5,038 nt of DNA from Anaerolineales bacterium. GTDB taxonomy: Bacteria; Chloroflexota; Anaerolineae; Anaerolineales; Villigracilaceae. Location of the stretch: the NCBI GenBank assembly GCA_024763295.1, contig JANTFU010000192.1, positions 1 to 5,038 of the forward strand, given 5' to 3'. The position numbers and the translations under genes were made by a program. Of this stretch, positions 4,399 through 5,038 are shown piece by piece. The notes below the pieces were generated by a model that ran no database searches, was not told the origin of the DNA, and worked only from the letters and a program-made list of their open reading frames with translations. Positions within the stretch are counted from its first letter, which is position 1. Every line of letters starts with the position of its first letter.

Positions 4399-5038
4399 TT
4401 ACTCTCCTTTATATGATGCTGCTTTTTCTGCGTTTGCCTGCTTAGGCTCGGTAAAAAGCGCACGCAGGAGGGGCGGGGTGATAATGGTGGTTGCCAGAAC
4501 CATCCCAACGATGGCTGAGAATTCGTCGCCGCTCACCAAACCGGCACCGATGCCGACATTGGCAACGATGAGACCAACTTCTCCGCGCGAAATCATGCCC
4601 GCGCCCATCTGCCAAGATTCACGCCAGCTAAAGCCTGCCCAGCGCGCGCCTAAGCCGGAACCTAGCAACTTGCTCAGGACTGCGACGACGATTACCGCCA
4701 GAGTCAACCAGATGGCGTTGCTACTCATATCGCGGATATTGACCGAAAGCCCGATACTGACAAAAAAGATCGGCACAAAAAGTCCGTAGGCGAGCGCAGA
4801 GACGCCTTGCATCAGCTTTTCTTTGGTGGCGGTGCGCGCGAACATTAGCCCGGCAAGGAAGGTGCCGGTAATGGCAGCCATCCCACCGATGACTTCGGCG
4901 GCAATGCCGTAGAAGAGCAAGACCACCAGACCAAAGGCGAGCGTACGCTGACTAATGGGTAATTTTTCATTAAATTGGACAATGCGCGGTAAAAGGGAAA
5001 AGCCAAAGGCGATTGCGCCGCCGAGGAAAAGCACCATT
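4399..5038 (-). CDS. CPA2-type cation/proton antiporter, C-terminal part (runs off window)
   Basis: The visible 213 or so codons are the C-terminal half of an integral membrane antiporter of the monovalent cation:proton antiporter-2 type (Kef/NapA/GerN-like), which exchanges Na+ or K+ for H+ across the inner membrane. In the visible part, hydrophobic segments lie at about 2-17, 32-67 (two spans with EVIGGMAAITGTFLAGLMFA), 85-98 (GLFVPIFFVSIGLSV, the typical FFVxIGL motif), 109-133, 145-168 and 173-195. MISRGEVGLIVANVGIGAGL (148-167) is the diagnostic late-helix motif with the conserved Arg-Gly-Glu. The ion-binding Asp pair would be upstream and is not in the window. The tail is short (about 17 residues after the last span, ending SYKGE), so no RCK/TrkA-N nucleotide-binding domain is attached; regulation may instead come from the adjacent P-II-like protein. 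The stop is separated from the next ATG by one base. Confidence 0.9.
   Translation of the reverse strand, partial: MVLFLGGAIAFGFSLLPRIVQFNEKLPISQRTLAFGLVVLLFYGIAAEVIGGMAAITGTFLAGLMFARTATKEKLMQGVSALAYGLFVPIFFVSIGLSVNIRDMSSNAIWLTLAVIVVAVLSKLLGSGLGARWAGFSWRESWQMGAGMISRGEVGLIVANVGIGAGLVSGDEFSAIVGMVLATTIITPPLLRALFTEPKQANAEKAASYKGE

Noticed and set aside
4398..4508. N-terminal extension of the P-II-like gene to an upstream ATG at 4508
   Set aside because: It would overlap the antiporter by over 100 bases, has low-complexity non-P-II residues, and the start at 4397 has an ideal GGAG site.
4388..4789. 133-codon plus-strand frame opposite the antiporter
   Set aside because: Antisense to a clear membrane-protein gene, with no start signals or recognisable protein.

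Overview
The window looks like chromosomal DNA from an uncultured-type bacterium, most likely a Chloroflexota member of the Anaerolineae kind. This rests on inference: base composition is moderate, the ClpP variant around the nucleophile (GVTASFGT) and the long acidic tail on trigger factor match my recollection of that group, and the intergenic gaps carry REP-like elements of the 'cattgcgag...gaagcaatc' type and a 'cttggcgtctttgcg' inverted repeat. No phage, transposase or CRISPR signal is present.

Layout. Positions 1-183 hold no gene: a REP-like element, a long inverted repeat and a rho-independent terminator. From 3409 down to 184 everything is on the minus strand, in transcription order: a consensus sigma-70 promoter, tRNA-Leu(UAG), a hairpin with a T-run that is either the tRNA terminator or an attenuator, tig (trigger factor, TTG start), a terminator, a REP-like inverted pair, clpP, and a DUF1028 protein whose ATG overlaps the clpP stop. 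Positions 3410-3570 are a divergent promoter region. On the plus strand, 3571-3993 encodes a 140-aa protein of unknown function with its own extended -10 promoter. A strong, probably bidirectional terminator follows. It separates that gene from a converging minus-strand pair: a partial CPA2-type Na+(K+)/H+ antiporter running off the right edge, and a small P-II-like protein whose ATG lies one base after the antiporter stop.

How the genes fit together. Trigger factor and ClpP form the familiar protein-quality-control pair: co-translational folding and the degradation chamber. clpX, the usual next partner, is not here; its place is taken by a predicted Ntn-hydrolase-like DUF1028 protein with a C-terminal peptidoglycan-binding-like segment. 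The second unit pairs an ion antiporter with a small P-II-like protein, suggesting a nucleotide-sensing regulator dedicated to a transporter. This antiporter/P-II-like pair is the best candidate for an under-described system in the window.
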